In this document: positions 52,201-61,150 of the stretch, one piece after another
How positions within the stretch are numbered: the first letter of the stretch is position 1
How the letters are laid out: every line of letters begins with the position of its first letter
Assembly: GCA_963678565.1 (NCBI GenBank)
Contig: OY782875.1
Coordinates: 2,046,001-2,110,000 of the forward strand
Origin: SKHV01 sp963678565
GTDB taxonomy: Bacteria > Bacteroidota > Bacteroidia > Bacteroidales > Prolixibacteraceae
DNA: 64,000 nucleotides
Direction of reading: 5' to 3'
The notes under the pieces: generated by a model
Databases searched by the model: none
Told to the model about the DNA's origin: nothing
Seen by the model: the letters and a program-made list of their open reading frames with translations, nothing else
Position numbers and translations under genes: made by a program

Positions 52201-54165
52201 TTTATCGACAGATAAGTTTTGAATAACAACAGAGTCTTCGCCTTTTAGAGGCTTTTCTTCGCTAAACTGTAATAAATAAATACCGTTAAGATTGCTGTCG
52301 TCGGGTTTGTGAAAACTCAGGTCGAAAGAATAATTTTGCCCATTTGTTTTATTAACTATTCCTGTAATGGTTATGTCTTTGTTTTTACTTTCCACCCCCC
52401 GGATACCGCTCCTGATTGCAGATGCAATTTCGGGATTTACCATTTTTAATAAATTGTTTTGAAACAAGCCTTCGGTATGGGAAAGCCTTTTTCCTGCGTC
52501 TCCTTTTATAAACAGGATATTATAATCGGAATCGATAAAAATGGAAGCTGGACTGTGTTTTTTACTTAAATACTTGTGGAAAACAGTTTCAGGGTTTTCT
52601 TTAAACTGATATACGGGATGTTTGATATTTTGATTGGTTGATTTAAAAGAATAACTATTAATTCTGTTTTCCGGATTATTTTGAGGGGAAGTTTGTTTTA
52701 TGTCTGAAATATTTTGAAATATCTTCCATTTGGTATCTATCGTTCGAAACAATTTGCTTGCCTGACCAAGCGATTCGCTGTTCCCTAAAAACAGATAACC
52801 AAATTTATTTAACGAAAACTGAAAGTTTTGCATAACATGTGCCTGTGCTTTATTCTCAAAATAAATAAGCATATTTCTGCATACAATAAAATCCATTCGT
52901 ATAAAAGGAGGATCTTTTAATATGTCATGATTTGAAAAGACTATCTTTTCACGGATGCGTTTTATAATCTGTATCTTATCTCCGGTTTTAAAAAAGTAGT
53001 CTTCCAGGTACTTTTTATCAATTTCGTTACCTATGTTAATGCTGTAACTGCCAGCCCCTGCTATATTTAATGCCGCCGAATCGACATCGGTAGCAAATAT
53101 TTTAAAATCGAAACTGTATTTTTTTGACCGAATATACTCGTCAAGAAGTATGGCGATAGAATAGGTTTCTTCTCCGGTTGAGCAAGCCGGTGTCCAAACC
53201 CGAATTGGTTCAGAATCTTTCTTGTTTTTACAAATCTCAGGAATAACATTGTTTCGGACTGATCCAAATGCCTCTATATCCCTAAAAAAGCTGGTTACCC
53301 CAATTAAAAAATCTTGTTTCAATGTCTCTTTTTCATCGGGGTTGCTTTTTAAGAAAATCAGATAATCGTACAAACGGTCAATATTATTAATGCCCATTCG
53401 TTTTTCCAACCGTCGAATAAGAGTGTTTCGTTTATATTGCCTAAAGTCGACACCGGAGTACTTGTGTATTTCTTCGAGGATATTGTAAAAAATAACATCA
53501 TTCGATTGTTTATCTTGATCGTCTTCGGTTAGTATTAGCTTCCTGGTATTTGGAAATCGAAACAATACATCTGCAATTTTATCGGGTGGAAGAATAAAAT
53601 CGACAAGGTTGGTTGAAATCGAAGAATTTGGCATTCCGTCAAATTGAGCCGAAGCAGGGTCTTGCACTATTATAGTACCACCCGCTTCTTTAATCGTTTT
53701 TATGCCGCGTGAACCGTCAGAACCAGTCCCTGAAAGAATAACCCCAATGGATTTCTCTTTATATTCTTCTCCCAGCGTGTGAAAAAATATATCGATTGGT
53801 AAATTTAGATTGTGCTTTGGTCCTTTGTCAAGCAAATAAAGTTTTCGTCCTTTTATGTGTAGGTTTTTATTTCGTTGATTTAAATAAACGCAATTTGGTT
53901 TAATGGTTTGTTTATCCTCAGCAGTGAATATTTGCATTTTAGTATGCTTGTAAAGTAGCTCAGGCATAAGGCTTTTAAAGTCGGGTGATAAATGTTGGAT
54001 GATAATAAAAGCCATACCGGTATCCTCAGGTATGTGGTCAAATAGTTGTTGAATTGCATCTAAACCTCCTGCCGAGGCACCAATTCCTACAACATAAAAT
54101 CCTTTCTCCGTTTTATTACTGACATGTTGTTTCGGGGCTTGCTTGCTGGTTTGATCCTTCTTCAT
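49294..54165 (-). CDS. CheB-CheR-PAS-histidine kinase-receiver hybrid protein
   Basis: The 1623-residue product contains in order: a CheB methylesterase domain (GIGASAGGLDAIQQL start, residues 27-205; GTGSDGSRG); a CheR methyltransferase domain (VWTPACSTGEETYSIAI, about 325); a long coiled coil of repeated SNEELQS-type heptads (about 700-760); three or four PAS domains; a HisKA/HATPase kinase with NMSHEIRTPMNG and TGLGLAICKG; and a C-terminal receiver with VLMDLRMPEMDG. CheB/CheR domains usually set receptor methylation, but such fusions act as general signalling kinases. At 4.9 kb it is the largest cassette here. Its core boxes match over 9 bases, so it is a true cassette. Confidence 0.9.
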   Translation of the reverse strand: MKKDQTSKQAPKQHVSNKTEKGFYVVGIGASAGGLDAIQQLFDHIPEDTGMAFIIIQHLSPDFKSLMPELLYKHTKMQIFTAEDKQTIKPNCVYLNQRNKNLHIKGRKLYLLDKGPKHNLNLPIDIFFHTLGEEYKEKSIGVILSGTGSDGSRGIKTIKEAGGTIIVQDPASAQFDGMPNSSISTNLVDFILPPDKIADVLFRFPNTRKLILTEDDQDKQSNDVIFYNILEEIHKYSGVDFRQYKRNTLIRRLEKRMGINNIDRLYDYLIFLKSNPDEKETLKQDFLIGVTSFFRDIEAFGSVRNNVIPEICKNKKDSEPIRVWTPACSTGEETYSIAILLDEYIRSKKYSFDFKIFATDVDSAALNIAGAGSYSINIGNEIDKKYLEDYFFKTGDKIQIIKRIREKIVFSNHDILKDPPFIRMDFIVCRNMLIYFENKAQAHVMQNFQFSLNKFGYLFLGNSESLGQASKLFRTIDTKWKIFQNISDIKQTSPQNNPENRINSYSFKSTNQNIKHPVYQFKENPETVFHKYLSKKHSPASIFIDSDYNILFIKGDAGKRLSHTEGLFQNNLLKMVNPEIASAIRSGIRGVESKNKDITITGIVNKTNGQNYSFDLSFHKPDDSNLNGIYLLQFSEEKPLKGEDSVVIQNLSVDKINDYRFEELENELNATKAELQHVVEELETSNEELQSSNEELMASNEELQSTNEELQSVNEELYTVNSELQEKNKELTNVNNDIINLLDSTDIGTLFLDNSLKIRKYTPALQKHFNLRETDIGRPISSFTSNFDEKIRRNFIKDCKESLLKLKVIEKEVVDLDGNPFLKKISPFVTLDKKIDGVVISFVDIKELKKIEKERDISELQYRKLFENLNEGFAHSKIITNKNGEPVDWEYIAVNQAFEKQTGFKTEDVIGKRITDILPGVKDDPANWIKLYGETALTGKEQFIENYSAPLGRYYYVHVFSPRKGEFAATFADITELKKKEEQLRKSENHLKEIQEISHVGSWVLDVETNEVTWTEELYKIYGFDPSLPPPPYPEHGKLFTKDSWELLTQSLTKTVEQGIPYELELETIRENNSNGWMWVRGEAKKDNTGKTIALHGAAQDITARKQMELKLREEQEFSQKITDLSPAGIYIYNLEKGTNEFMNSQYTEILGYTMEEINNMDASEFFNLFHVDDAENIQKHMQNVANGKSQNKIEYRFKHKNGNWVWCYSVDSPFKINNNGKVVSFIGVFVDITEMKETEEQLKIAKKQADSANIHKNYFLANMSHEIRTPMNGVVGFSNLLRDETLTKEVKEKYIDIIESNSNQLLNLIDDIIDVAKIESNELKITSANCDVLKMLNGISENFIEINPKLKQKEVELKLEIPEEYKSLSILTDCSRLEQVITNLLNNALKFSEKGIVCFGFTVKQPNLEFFVTDQGIGIPKEKLNEIFERFRQLNYENSVHYGGTGLGLAICKGIVQLLGGEIFVESESGKGSTFKFTIPLKQVRDINTENPAPNKGDFYKLLDNKRILIADDEELIRAYFMEILKPYNVDLTFAKNGKEAVDKYIDSKGFDIVLMDLRMPEMDGFKAAEYILKSNPEAKIIAQTAYAMHQEKEKCIESGFVDYLTKPINKDLLLNKIKIWI

Positions 54166-54233
54166 TGCTGGAAAAGTTAGATTATTAATATTTTAATTAC
54201 AATTTAGTAAATTGTTGCTAATGTTCAAATGAA

Positions 54234-54365
54234 CGCTAACGGAAAATTGTATGTTGTCGGTGCGGAATTCAAAGAGCGTTTTTGTCGACCGACAAAAATG
54301 CTAGAGAAAGGAGCAGAGGCAACAAGCTTGCAGCTCACCGTACTGCAATATACAAATTGTTACAA
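54234..54365 (-). repeat. attC site, type A
   Basis: Left box CGCTAAC, right box GTTACAA, 132 bp; attC of repeated cassette copy F. Confidence 0.85.
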
Positions 54366-54935
54366 GCAGTTAATAAAAAACTGCCTACAACTTATTTTAT
54401 GCTTAGTAACTAAAAGTTGTGTGCAGGCGAGCTTTTTTGTTTGATTTTTATACTGACGTTTTTAAAATATTTACACTTAGCATGCAAAAACAAATAGTTG
54501 ATTCTAAAAAGCTAAAGTTCCACAACAAATAAGTGTTGTTGTTTTATTTATCAACAACAAGATTAAACAACCAAGAAAGAACTACGATTAAGAGCTTTAA
54601 AAAGCGCGGGGCGTTCGTGTCCACAAGCACAAGGCAGTTTTTAACTTTGATTGAAACTGCGGAATAAAGTTGTTCTTTAATTGAACTCTGTTTTAAGTTT
54701 ATAAAAAGTGCTGAACATAAAATAGAGTAGGGCGACTTAATTTATTATTTGTTGTTGGACTCGTCTTAAACGTAAACAATAATTTGTTTGCAGCAAAAAG
54801 CAACAAAGCACTGAATGTGAACTGAATAAATGTTATACCAAATTAAGTTGCTCGACATAGATTAAAAGTTTAAAAGAGCAATTTCTCCGACAAAACTTAG
54901 AGCAGCAATTACATGAAAATCTAATTGCTTGTAAC
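54359..54935 (-). repeat. Repeated ORF-less cassette, copy F
   Basis: A 577 bp module bounded by GTTACAA and TTGTAAC. It carries the GGGCGTTCGTGTCC loop, an ACATGAAAATC variant near the right end and TTGTTGTTG in place of TTGTAATTG. No gene is seen in it. Confidence 0.8.
54375..54439. terminator. Bidirectional terminator in repeated cassette F
   Basis: Conserved stem CTGCCTACAACTT / AAGTTGTGTGCAG; the loop reads ATTTTATGCTTAGTAACTAA. Confidence 0.7.
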
Positions 54936-55061
54936 GGTTGGTACATGTTGTCGGGGTGGATTTCGGAGAGCGTTTCTGTCCGAAGGACACGGAACTGCGA
55001 AACGAGAATCCGCAGTTGGCGTACCACCGAACCCCGCCCTGCAATATGTACTTTGTTACCA
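54929..55061 (-). repeat. attC site, type F
   Basis: Left box TTGTAAC, right box GTTACCA, 133 bp. Several overlapping open frames cross it on both strands; these are attC shadows. Confidence 0.85.
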
Positions 55062-55086
55062 CCAGTGTTTTTATTCATTTGTCAAA

Positions 55087-55893
55087 TTATACTTTTGTTG
55101 CTATGTTTTGGTCAATTGTCGTTTCGGATTCAGCTATTTCTATTTTTGGTCGGCTAAGTTTCCAAAACCAGTAAAGTCCACCTAATGGAATTCCAAATGT
55201 CCACGATGAACTTAGATAACCCATATAACTAAAACTAACACCTAATAAAAATTGAAAACTTAAAAGACTAAAAGAAAATCCGTTAACGGCAGCATAAGTT
55301 ATTGCAGGTACATTTAAGAAAATAACTGCTATATATTTTAACCATTTCTTTTTTAAATCACTCCGTTTAATTTTTCTGATTACGTAAATGTTGAAACCCA
55401 GAACACACAAGGGAATTAGACCGAACAACCAAAATATTGTCATACTTGGTATTGGTTGTCTAATATCCAAAGTTTTGATGTAAACAACTTTTTTTGAAAT
55501 ATCGTCAAACCATACTTTCAAAACTCCAAACTCTTTGTCGTTTGCGAATTGCATTAATACGACAGTCGTATTTGGCGGGGTATTTTCCTCTTCTACTGTT
55601 GACCATTTCTTTTCTGCGGTCATCATAGTATAATCAAGATGCTCTCCAAAGTTATTGACTATAATGTCACGGAATACGGGGAGTCTTGCTTTTAGTGTAT
55701 CAGTCGCTGTCCCGGCAAAACTTGGGCGTTCCAATGCAAAAAGTTTTATTGCACTATCGTAGTCCTGTTTTAGAATATCGTTTACAAGTTGCTTGGTAGT
55801 GTCCCGATAATTGAAATAGTTACTTATAAAGTTGCAACTTGTCAGCATCGCAACTGTCAAGATTATTAATACAATTTGTCTCGTCTTAGTCAT
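55087..55893 (-). CDS. Lipoprotein with C-terminal membrane helices
   Basis: The 268-residue product has a lipoprotein signal (VAMLTSC, Cys about residue 20), a periplasmic domain of about 110 residues with a DUF3887-like layout (LVNDILKQDYDSAIKLFA, MMTAEKKW), and three hydrophobic helices in residues 150-250. A lipid anchor followed by membrane helices is unusual. The ATG at 55893 is chosen because the in-frame extension upstream lies in attC sequence. Confidence 0.72.
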   Translation of the reverse strand: MTKTRQIVLIILTVAMLTSCNFISNYFNYRDTTKQLVNDILKQDYDSAIKLFALERPSFAGTATDTLKARLPVFRDIIVNNFGEHLDYTMMTAEKKWSTVEEENTPPNTTVVLMQFANDKEFGVLKVWFDDISKKVVYIKTLDIRQPIPSMTIFWLFGLIPLCVLGFNIYVIRKIKRSDLKKKWLKYIAVIFLNVPAITYAAVNGFSFSLLSFQFLLGVSFSYMGYLSSSWTFGIPLGGLYWFWKLSRPKIEIAESETTIDQNIATKV

Positions 55894-55917
55894 GTGTTGT
55901 ATGTCTTTTAACATTGG

Positions 55918-56049
55918 TGGTAACGGTAAATTGTATGAGTAGTGGCAGATTGCGTGGTACTTTCCTGTCAAACCGCTACACCGTTTGAGCGGGTTATAAA
56001 TATTGATATTGAGCACATTACCTACCATTACTTATACAAAGTGTTAGCC
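55918..56049 (-). repeat. attC site, type C
   Basis: Left box TGGTAAC, right box GTTAGCC, 132 bp. Confidence 0.85.
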
Positions 56050-57171
56050 ACCGTAATTATCAATTTCTTTCATCAGAGTCATTTGCCCTAAAGTCTTTAA
56101 TCCACGATAAATATTTTCTTTTACAATACCATTATTAAGCAAGTAAAATCTTGATAATCCATATTTTGAATCTTTCATTTTAAAGTTTAATCCGCTATCA
56201 TATTCTTCTGAATATAAGCCAAAATATCCCATATCGTATAATTGAGCTAATGAAGCTATTTTGATTTTTGAAAATTTTCTACTTATTTTTTCTATTGTCG
56301 TATGTAAATAAGTAAAAAAATCATGCTTTTTTCGATTTAGAATAAATTCGTCATAAGTCTTTAAAAACCATATTAAATCTTTGCCAGTCAATTCAGTAAG
56401 CATAATTTCATTATCAATCAATGCTGAAAATTCTCGATGTGCTTTGATGAAATCTATAATCTTTGACAATTGATTAGAAGACAAACTAAACTCTGATTTT
56501 ATCTGACTTTTAATGTTGCTAAATCCACTGTCGGACCATGTTGCAATTCCTGGAAGTCTTATCGCAATTTCTTTGATTTCAGCTCTAGATTTTCCTGCAA
56601 TAAAGCTTCTTTGATTATATTCTTCAACTAGCTCTCCAGTTAACCATACTATTTCTTTTAAAATCTCACAAAGCTCTTCAAATCTAACACCAAAGTCATA
56701 TAAGTCGATGCAATAAAGACCTGTCAAATGTTTTATATTGTCATTTGAATAAGGATATCTAAAAGTCTCTCCATTATCATCTATTTCAGAAAAATCTTTG
56801 ATATATTCTTCCGCTTTCAGAACTAGTTCTTTATATCTAGAATCAAGTTTAGATATTTGTTTGAATTCTTGCCATAGTTCTGATATTTCATGGATAGCTA
56901 AGAATCGAGAACTAAAACTAGAATCAACTATCTTATTAATATGGGTTAAACCTGAAATCTGATGCTTTAAAGTCAATTCGATATAATGTCGAGCAGAATA
57001 AACCACAGGATAAACAATAGCATCAAGAGTCGTTTTTCCTTTGATTGTAGATTCCAAAAGTATGTTTACTGTCTCAAGATAACCAAGAGCATAAGTATCA
57101 ATATCATAGTTTCCATTAAATCCTACACAAGCATTGTAATGAATATTATTTGCATGAAAGGTATTATTCAT
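56044..57171 (-). CDS. Hypothetical protein with HEPN-like N-terminal half
   Basis: The 375-residue product has an early helical segment AIVYPVVYSARHYIELTLKHQI (part shown within about residues 35-56), which is similar to pieces of HEPN or abortive-infection proteins, but a clear R-x(4,5)-H site is not present. The rest is helical, with IEKISRKFSKIKI late. It begins at the ATG at 57171 rather than in the attC, and the stop lies inside the GTTAGCC core box. Single-gene cassette. Confidence 0.65.
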   Translation of the reverse strand: MNNTFHANNIHYNACVGFNGNYDIDTYALGYLETVNILLESTIKGKTTLDAIVYPVVYSARHYIELTLKHQISGLTHINKIVDSSFSSRFLAIHEISELWQEFKQISKLDSRYKELVLKAEEYIKDFSEIDDNGETFRYPYSNDNIKHLTGLYCIDLYDFGVRFEELCEILKEIVWLTGELVEEYNQRSFIAGKSRAEIKEIAIRLPGIATWSDSGFSNIKSQIKSEFSLSSNQLSKIIDFIKAHREFSALIDNEIMLTELTGKDLIWFLKTYDEFILNRKKHDFFTYLHTTIEKISRKFSKIKIASLAQLYDMGYFGLYSEEYDSGLNFKMKDSKYGLSRFYLLNNGIVKENIYRGLKTLGQMTLMKEIDNYGG

Positions 57172-57204
57172 AGTCTCTCTAGTTTGCAGGTTCTGTTTTA
57201 TGGT

Positions 57205-57337
57205 GGCTAACGGAAAATTGTAAGTTGTCGTTGCGGATTGCGGGTGATTGTCCGTCCGCGAGGACGAAGACAATCATGCGTGAATCCGAGGCGACAACCT
57301 GCACAGACACCGCAATGCAATTTACAAAATGTTAACC
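57205..57337 (-). repeat. attC site, type D
   Basis: Left box GGCTAAC, right box GTTAACC, 133 bp; close to the site at 6147-6280. Confidence 0.85.
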
Positions 57338-58258
57338 ACAGTTTTTTTTGCTTTTTTTATGTCTGCTATAATAGATTAAATACATGCCACCTGGCATAAA
57401 TACATTTATTACAGAGTTCATAATCGTATTTGAACTAACAAATAATAAAATCAATGACGTTATTATTGAAAAGGTTACAACCACTGCAACCACGGTCTTT
57501 GTTTTTGCTTCAAATCCAAAATTCACCAATAAATTTGATATTAAAATTAGTAATGTAGCAAATTGAAAACACAATGGTATAAAGGGTAAAGGTTCCTTTA
57601 TTATAATGAATTTTTCAGTCTGGATTTGGTTAAGTAAATCATTTAGTCGTTTATCGATGATTTTGGATTCAGAAATAGACTTGTCCCAATCATATATGAA
57701 ATATTCTTGAACTTTTACCGGATCACTATATGCATTATCTACCGGTTTATAGATTATAGAATAAGCAACCTTCGGGTTTGTTCCTTTTTCTAAATAATCT
57801 GTTTTAATATTTAAGAATTGGTTATATAAATTTTGAAGTTTAATTGCGGTCTCTGTATTTGCAATGCTATTGAAATAGAAATCTAATGAGTCGATTTTAT
57901 TCATTAATTCTATTTCAACTGTTTCTTTTAAAAGTTGTTTTCCAATATTGTTTAATAGGTTAGTCTTTTCGGGTAATAAATAACTATAAATTTCCTTTAA
58001 ATATTGAAAGGAATAAACACTATTATTGTCTTCTCCATAATACTTTTTATTTTTTTCAAATTCGGTACCTATCCGAACATATTCGGTATTTATACTGTCA
58101 AGCTTTGAAAGCCATTTTTCTTTAGTGTTAGTCCTCTCTGAGTATCGTTTAATGTCAAAATCACATTTTTCAAGATATTCATTTTCGGAAAGTTGAGAAA
58201 AAGATTTATTAATTCCCAAAATCACTAATAATGTTAGTAGTAGAATCTTCATTTTCAA
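57332..58258 (-). CDS. Exported protein with C-terminal membrane helices
   Basis: The 308-residue product has a signal peptide (LLLTLLVILGINKSFSQ, cleavage about residue 21), a helical periplasmic domain of about 190 residues and three hydrophobic helices near the C-terminus (about 225-245, 252-272 and 277-295). It resembles the protein at 55087 only in layout. The stop overlaps the core box. No motif recognised. Confidence 0.68.
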   Translation of the reverse strand: MKMKILLLTLLVILGINKSFSQLSENEYLEKCDFDIKRYSERTNTKEKWLSKLDSINTEYVRIGTEFEKNKKYYGEDNNSVYSFQYLKEIYSYLLPEKTNLLNNIGKQLLKETVEIELMNKIDSLDFYFNSIANTETAIKLQNLYNQFLNIKTDYLEKGTNPKVAYSIIYKPVDNAYSDPVKVQEYFIYDWDKSISESKIIDKRLNDLLNQIQTEKFIIIKEPLPFIPLCFQFATLLILISNLLVNFGFEAKTKTVVAVVVTFSIITSLILLFVSSNTIMNSVINVFMPGGMYLIYYSRHKKSKKNCG

Positions 58259-58264
58259 AATTGT

Positions 58265-58396
58265 GGTTAACGGAAAATTATATGTTGTCGTAGCGGATTG
58301 CGGGTGATTGTCTGTCCGACAGGACTAAGACAATCTGGCGGGAATCCGAGCTATGCATACCACAGAAACCGCTATGCAATATATAAAGTGTTAGCA
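58265..58396 (-). repeat. attC site, type H
   Basis: Left box GGTTAAC, right box GTTAGCA, 132 bp. Confidence 0.85.
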
Positions 58397-58428
58397 AACG
58401 TTTTTTTCTTGCAATTCAATAAATTTAA

Positions 58429-59469
58429 CTACAAAATATTAAGTCGTTCAAGAATATAATGAGCTACTTCTCTAGAGTTATATTTTGTTCCGTCAATATA
58501 ACCATCTATAGAGAATGTTCCATCAATTTCAGTATTATCAAACTTGACAAACATAATTTTTTCATCTTCTTTTGTTTTTATTAAATCACGAATAGCTCTC
58601 CATTCCAGCCCACACCAATCTTTTTGTGAATATTCTTTACATAAAAAAATAACAATTAAGTCTGATTGTTTGTGATAAATATTTTGAAGTAATATATCTG
58701 CATTTGGTCTTGCAATTTGAGCTTGATAATCAAGGTCATAAAATACAGAGTCTGCATCAAGTTCTTTCCGTAAAACATCAACCACACGAGAAACGTATCG
58801 TCTCTTTTCTCCTGGAAATGAAACTGCAACTTTAAAATTTATATTAGACACATTTGAATTTGATTTATCAGATTTTGAAAATACGTGCTCATCCTTTAAT
58901 TGTTCAAGTGCAAGTAATGAAAGTGTAAATAAATCAGGCTCAATCTTAATAGAATGCTCTCTGTGTGGGTTGGTTTTAGAAAGATAGAATAAGAGATAAT
59001 TCAACCAAATGGCTAAAGGATTATCATTTGTAACACTTGTGGGTTTAGATTTTGGTATTCTTTTAAGTTCCTCTGCATGAATTTCATCGATAATTCTAGA
59101 TTTGAATTCTCTTGACTCTTCATCACTAAATAATGAACCTGCTCGCTTTGCCATTTTTAAGAATTGGTTGGTTCCACTACTTTCTATTACACCGTATTTT
59201 GTCAATTTTGCACCTCGAATTCCCCATTGTAAATCACTATTCTCTAAATCATTTAAGAATTTGTTTCGCGCTTTTTCCGTGCCAAGTTGACCGATGTATT
59301 GCCAAAGCATTATAGAATGATTTGGCTGTTTAAATATTCTTTCGATTCCTGATTTACCAGTTTGTTTAAGGGTATATGTATGGAACTCAATGTCGTGATA
59401 TTTATCTGCTTCTATTTCAAAAGCTTTTATTAAGCGACTTATTTCTTTAGATTTATTAGAGATATCCAT
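58429..59469 (-). CDS. Protein with C-terminal TIR domain
   Basis: The 346-residue product has an N-terminal helical region of unknown type (residues 1-200) and a TIR domain at about 210-346: FKVAVSFPGEKRRYVSRVV at the start, DSVFYDLDYQAQ, SDLIVIFLCKEYSQKDWCGLEWRAI with the Glu expected for NAD+ cleavage, and MFVKFDNTEIDG. C-terminal TIR domains with a separate N-terminal sensor are common in anti-phage proteins. Single-gene cassette. The N-terminal domain does not match a family I recognise. Confidence 0.82.
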   Translation of the reverse strand: MDISNKSKEISRLIKAFEIEADKYHDIEFHTYTLKQTGKSGIERIFKQPNHSIMLWQYIGQLGTEKARNKFLNDLENSDLQWGIRGAKLTKYGVIESSGTNQFLKMAKRAGSLFSDEESREFKSRIIDEIHAEELKRIPKSKPTSVTNDNPLAIWLNYLLFYLSKTNPHREHSIKIEPDLFTLSLLALEQLKDEHVFSKSDKSNSNVSNINFKVAVSFPGEKRRYVSRVVDVLRKELDADSVFYDLDYQAQIARPNADILLQNIYHKQSDLIVIFLCKEYSQKDWCGLEWRAIRDLIKTKEDEKIMFVKFDNTEIDGTFSIDGYIDGTKYNSREVAHYILERLNIL

Positions 59470-59510
59470 TGTTTATAATTAATAATCTAGGTTCATTGGG
59501 TCAAAATGTT

Positions 59511-59642
59511 TGCTAACGGTAAATTGTATGAGTAGTGGCAGATTGCGAGGCACTTTCCTGTCAAACCGCTGCGCAGTTTGAGCGGGCTACAAACCTTGAT
59601 ATTTACCACATTACCTGCCATTACTTATACAAAATGTTATGC
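59511..59642 (-). repeat. attC site, type C
   Basis: Left box TGCTAAC, right box GTTATGC, 132 bp. Confidence 0.85.
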
Positions 59643-59652
59643 CCTGTTGTTA

Positions 59653-60228
59653 TTATATCTCAATTCCGTCGTTTGTTTTATTTTTTGATAGTTTCTCCAA
59701 AGCTGCATTATATTCTTTATCAGAAATTACACCTCTTTTTTGCATAGACGCAATCTTTTCTAATATTGTATATGTTTCATCACCTTCTCCCAAGTAATTT
59801 CCCTTTTCGTCATAATAAAGATGATTATCACCTACTGTTATATGAAATCCTTTCCCAACTCTTGCTTCTTTATTTGTTACACTAATATGTTCTCTATTGT
59901 TTTCTGAACCTCCTGGGATTTTGGTTCCCCATCCGCCTTTATAGTTTGACCAGTTTTTGTTTGCTCTTTCTTTTGCTGCATCTAGATTTGAGTCTTTTTT
60001 TACAAATAAAAGTCCTATAAATGCTCCTATAAAAGCACCAGCAATTATTGAATTTAGCGTTACAGGTCCAGTGTCTTTTCTTATCGTGGTTGCAACATAC
60101 TTACCTTTATGGGTAATAACACCATATTTTCCTTTTTTAGAATTCGAAGCGTCTATTATGATTCCAAGTATTAGTCCAGCAACTACCCCGATTATTAAAC
60201 CTCTAAAAACAGTTCTGTATTTTTTCAT
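59653..60228 (-). CDS. Membrane protein with glycine-zipper helices and SHOCT domain
   Basis: The 191-residue product has two glycine-rich membrane helices (GLIIGVVAGLILGIIID about 9-25; IIAGAFIGAFIGLLFV about 61-76), a polar middle, and a C-terminal SHOCT-type helical hairpin (ILEKIASMQKRGVISDKEYNAAL, part shown within about 155-178). SHOCT is a short oligomerisation domain. Function unknown. It lies 24 bases from the right cassette edge to the left of repeated copy G. Confidence 0.75.
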   Translation of the reverse strand: MKKYRTVFRGLIIGVVAGLILGIIIDASNSKKGKYGVITHKGKYVATTIRKDTGPVTLNSIIAGAFIGAFIGLLFVKKDSNLDAAKERANKNWSNYKGGWGTKIPGGSENNREHISVTNKEARVGKGFHITVGDNHLYYDEKGNYLGEGDETYTILEKIASMQKRGVISDKEYNAALEKLSKNKTNDGIEI

Positions 60229-60302
60229 TTTAGTAAGTTTTAAATATTTAAATAAAAGATTGTTGCATATTTTCCTCTACGTCACGATTTTTTCCCAATT
60301 GG

Positions 60303-60435
60303 GCATAACGGTAAATTGTATGTTGTCGGTGCGGAATTCGAAGAGCGTTTTTGTCGACCGACAAAAATGCTAGAGAAAGGAGCAGAGGCAACAGTTTTAG
60401 CAGTTCACCGTACTGCAATATACAAATTGTTACAA
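60303..60435 (-). repeat. attC site, type A
   Basis: Left box GCATAAC, right box GTTACAA, 133 bp; attC of repeated cassette copy G. Confidence 0.85.
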
Positions 60436-61004
60436 GCAGTTAATAAAAAACTGCCTACAACTTATATTATGCTTGGTAACTAAAAGTTGTGTGCAGGCGA
60501 GCTTTTTTGTTTGATTTTTATACTTACGTTTTTAAAATATCTACACTTAGCTCGCAAAAACAAATAGTTGATTCTAAAAAGCTAAAGTGCCACAACAAAT
60601 AAGTGTTGTTAGTTTATTTATCGACTAAAAGATTAAACAACCAAGAAAGAATTATGATTAAGAGCTTTAAAAAGCGCGGGACGAACGTGTCCACAAGCAC
60701 AAGGCAGTTTTTAGCTTTGAATGAAATTGCGGAATAAAGTTGCTCTTTAATTGAACTCGGTTTTAAGTTTATAAAAAGTGCCGAACATGAAATAGAGTAG
60801 GGCGACTTAATTTATTATTTGTTGTTGTACTTGTCCTAAACGTAAATAATAATTTGTTTGCAGCTAAAAGCAACAAAGCACTGAATGTAAATTGAATAAA
60901 TGCTAGATCAAATTAAGTTGCTCGACATAGATTAAAAGTTGAAAAGAGCAATTTCTCCGACAAAACTTAGAGCAGCAATTACAAAAAAACTAATTGCTTG
61001 TAAC
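60429..61004 (-). repeat. Repeated ORF-less cassette, copy G
   Basis: A 576 bp module bounded by GTTACAA and TTGTAAC with the variants GGACGAACGTGTCC and AATGCTAGATC. It is the last copy before the right edge. No gene is seen in it. Confidence 0.8.
60445..60509. terminator. Bidirectional terminator in repeated cassette G
   Basis: Stem as in the other copies; one loop base differs (CTTATATTATGC). Confidence 0.7.
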
Positions 61005-61129
61005 GGTCACTTGTATGTGGTCGGGCGGGATTTCGAAGAGAAATCCTGTCAGACCCGCAGGAAAGTGGGCACGAGGTCTGACTTGTCAGACCGCTAAAAA
61101 CCCCGCCTGCCATATACAATTTGTTGTAG
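60998..61129 (-). repeat. attC site, type G
   Basis: Left box TTGTAAC, right box GTTGTAG, 132 bp. The matching partner of GTTGTAG would be beyond the right edge of the window. Confidence 0.82.
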
Positions 61130-61150
61130 GGCGTTTTTTCTATTCATATT

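Noticed and set aside
54925..55185. Three overlapping + strand frames across the attC at 54929-55061
   Set aside because: They cross the palindromic attC and the end of a well-supported minus-strand lipoprotein gene; no homology is visible.
86..61129. The palindromic repeats as ordinary REP/BIME elements or IS ends
   Set aside because: REP-type repeats would not show gene-specific complementary boxes on the two sides of each gene, nor an exact insertion between G and TT in the OLD gene. No transposase is present.
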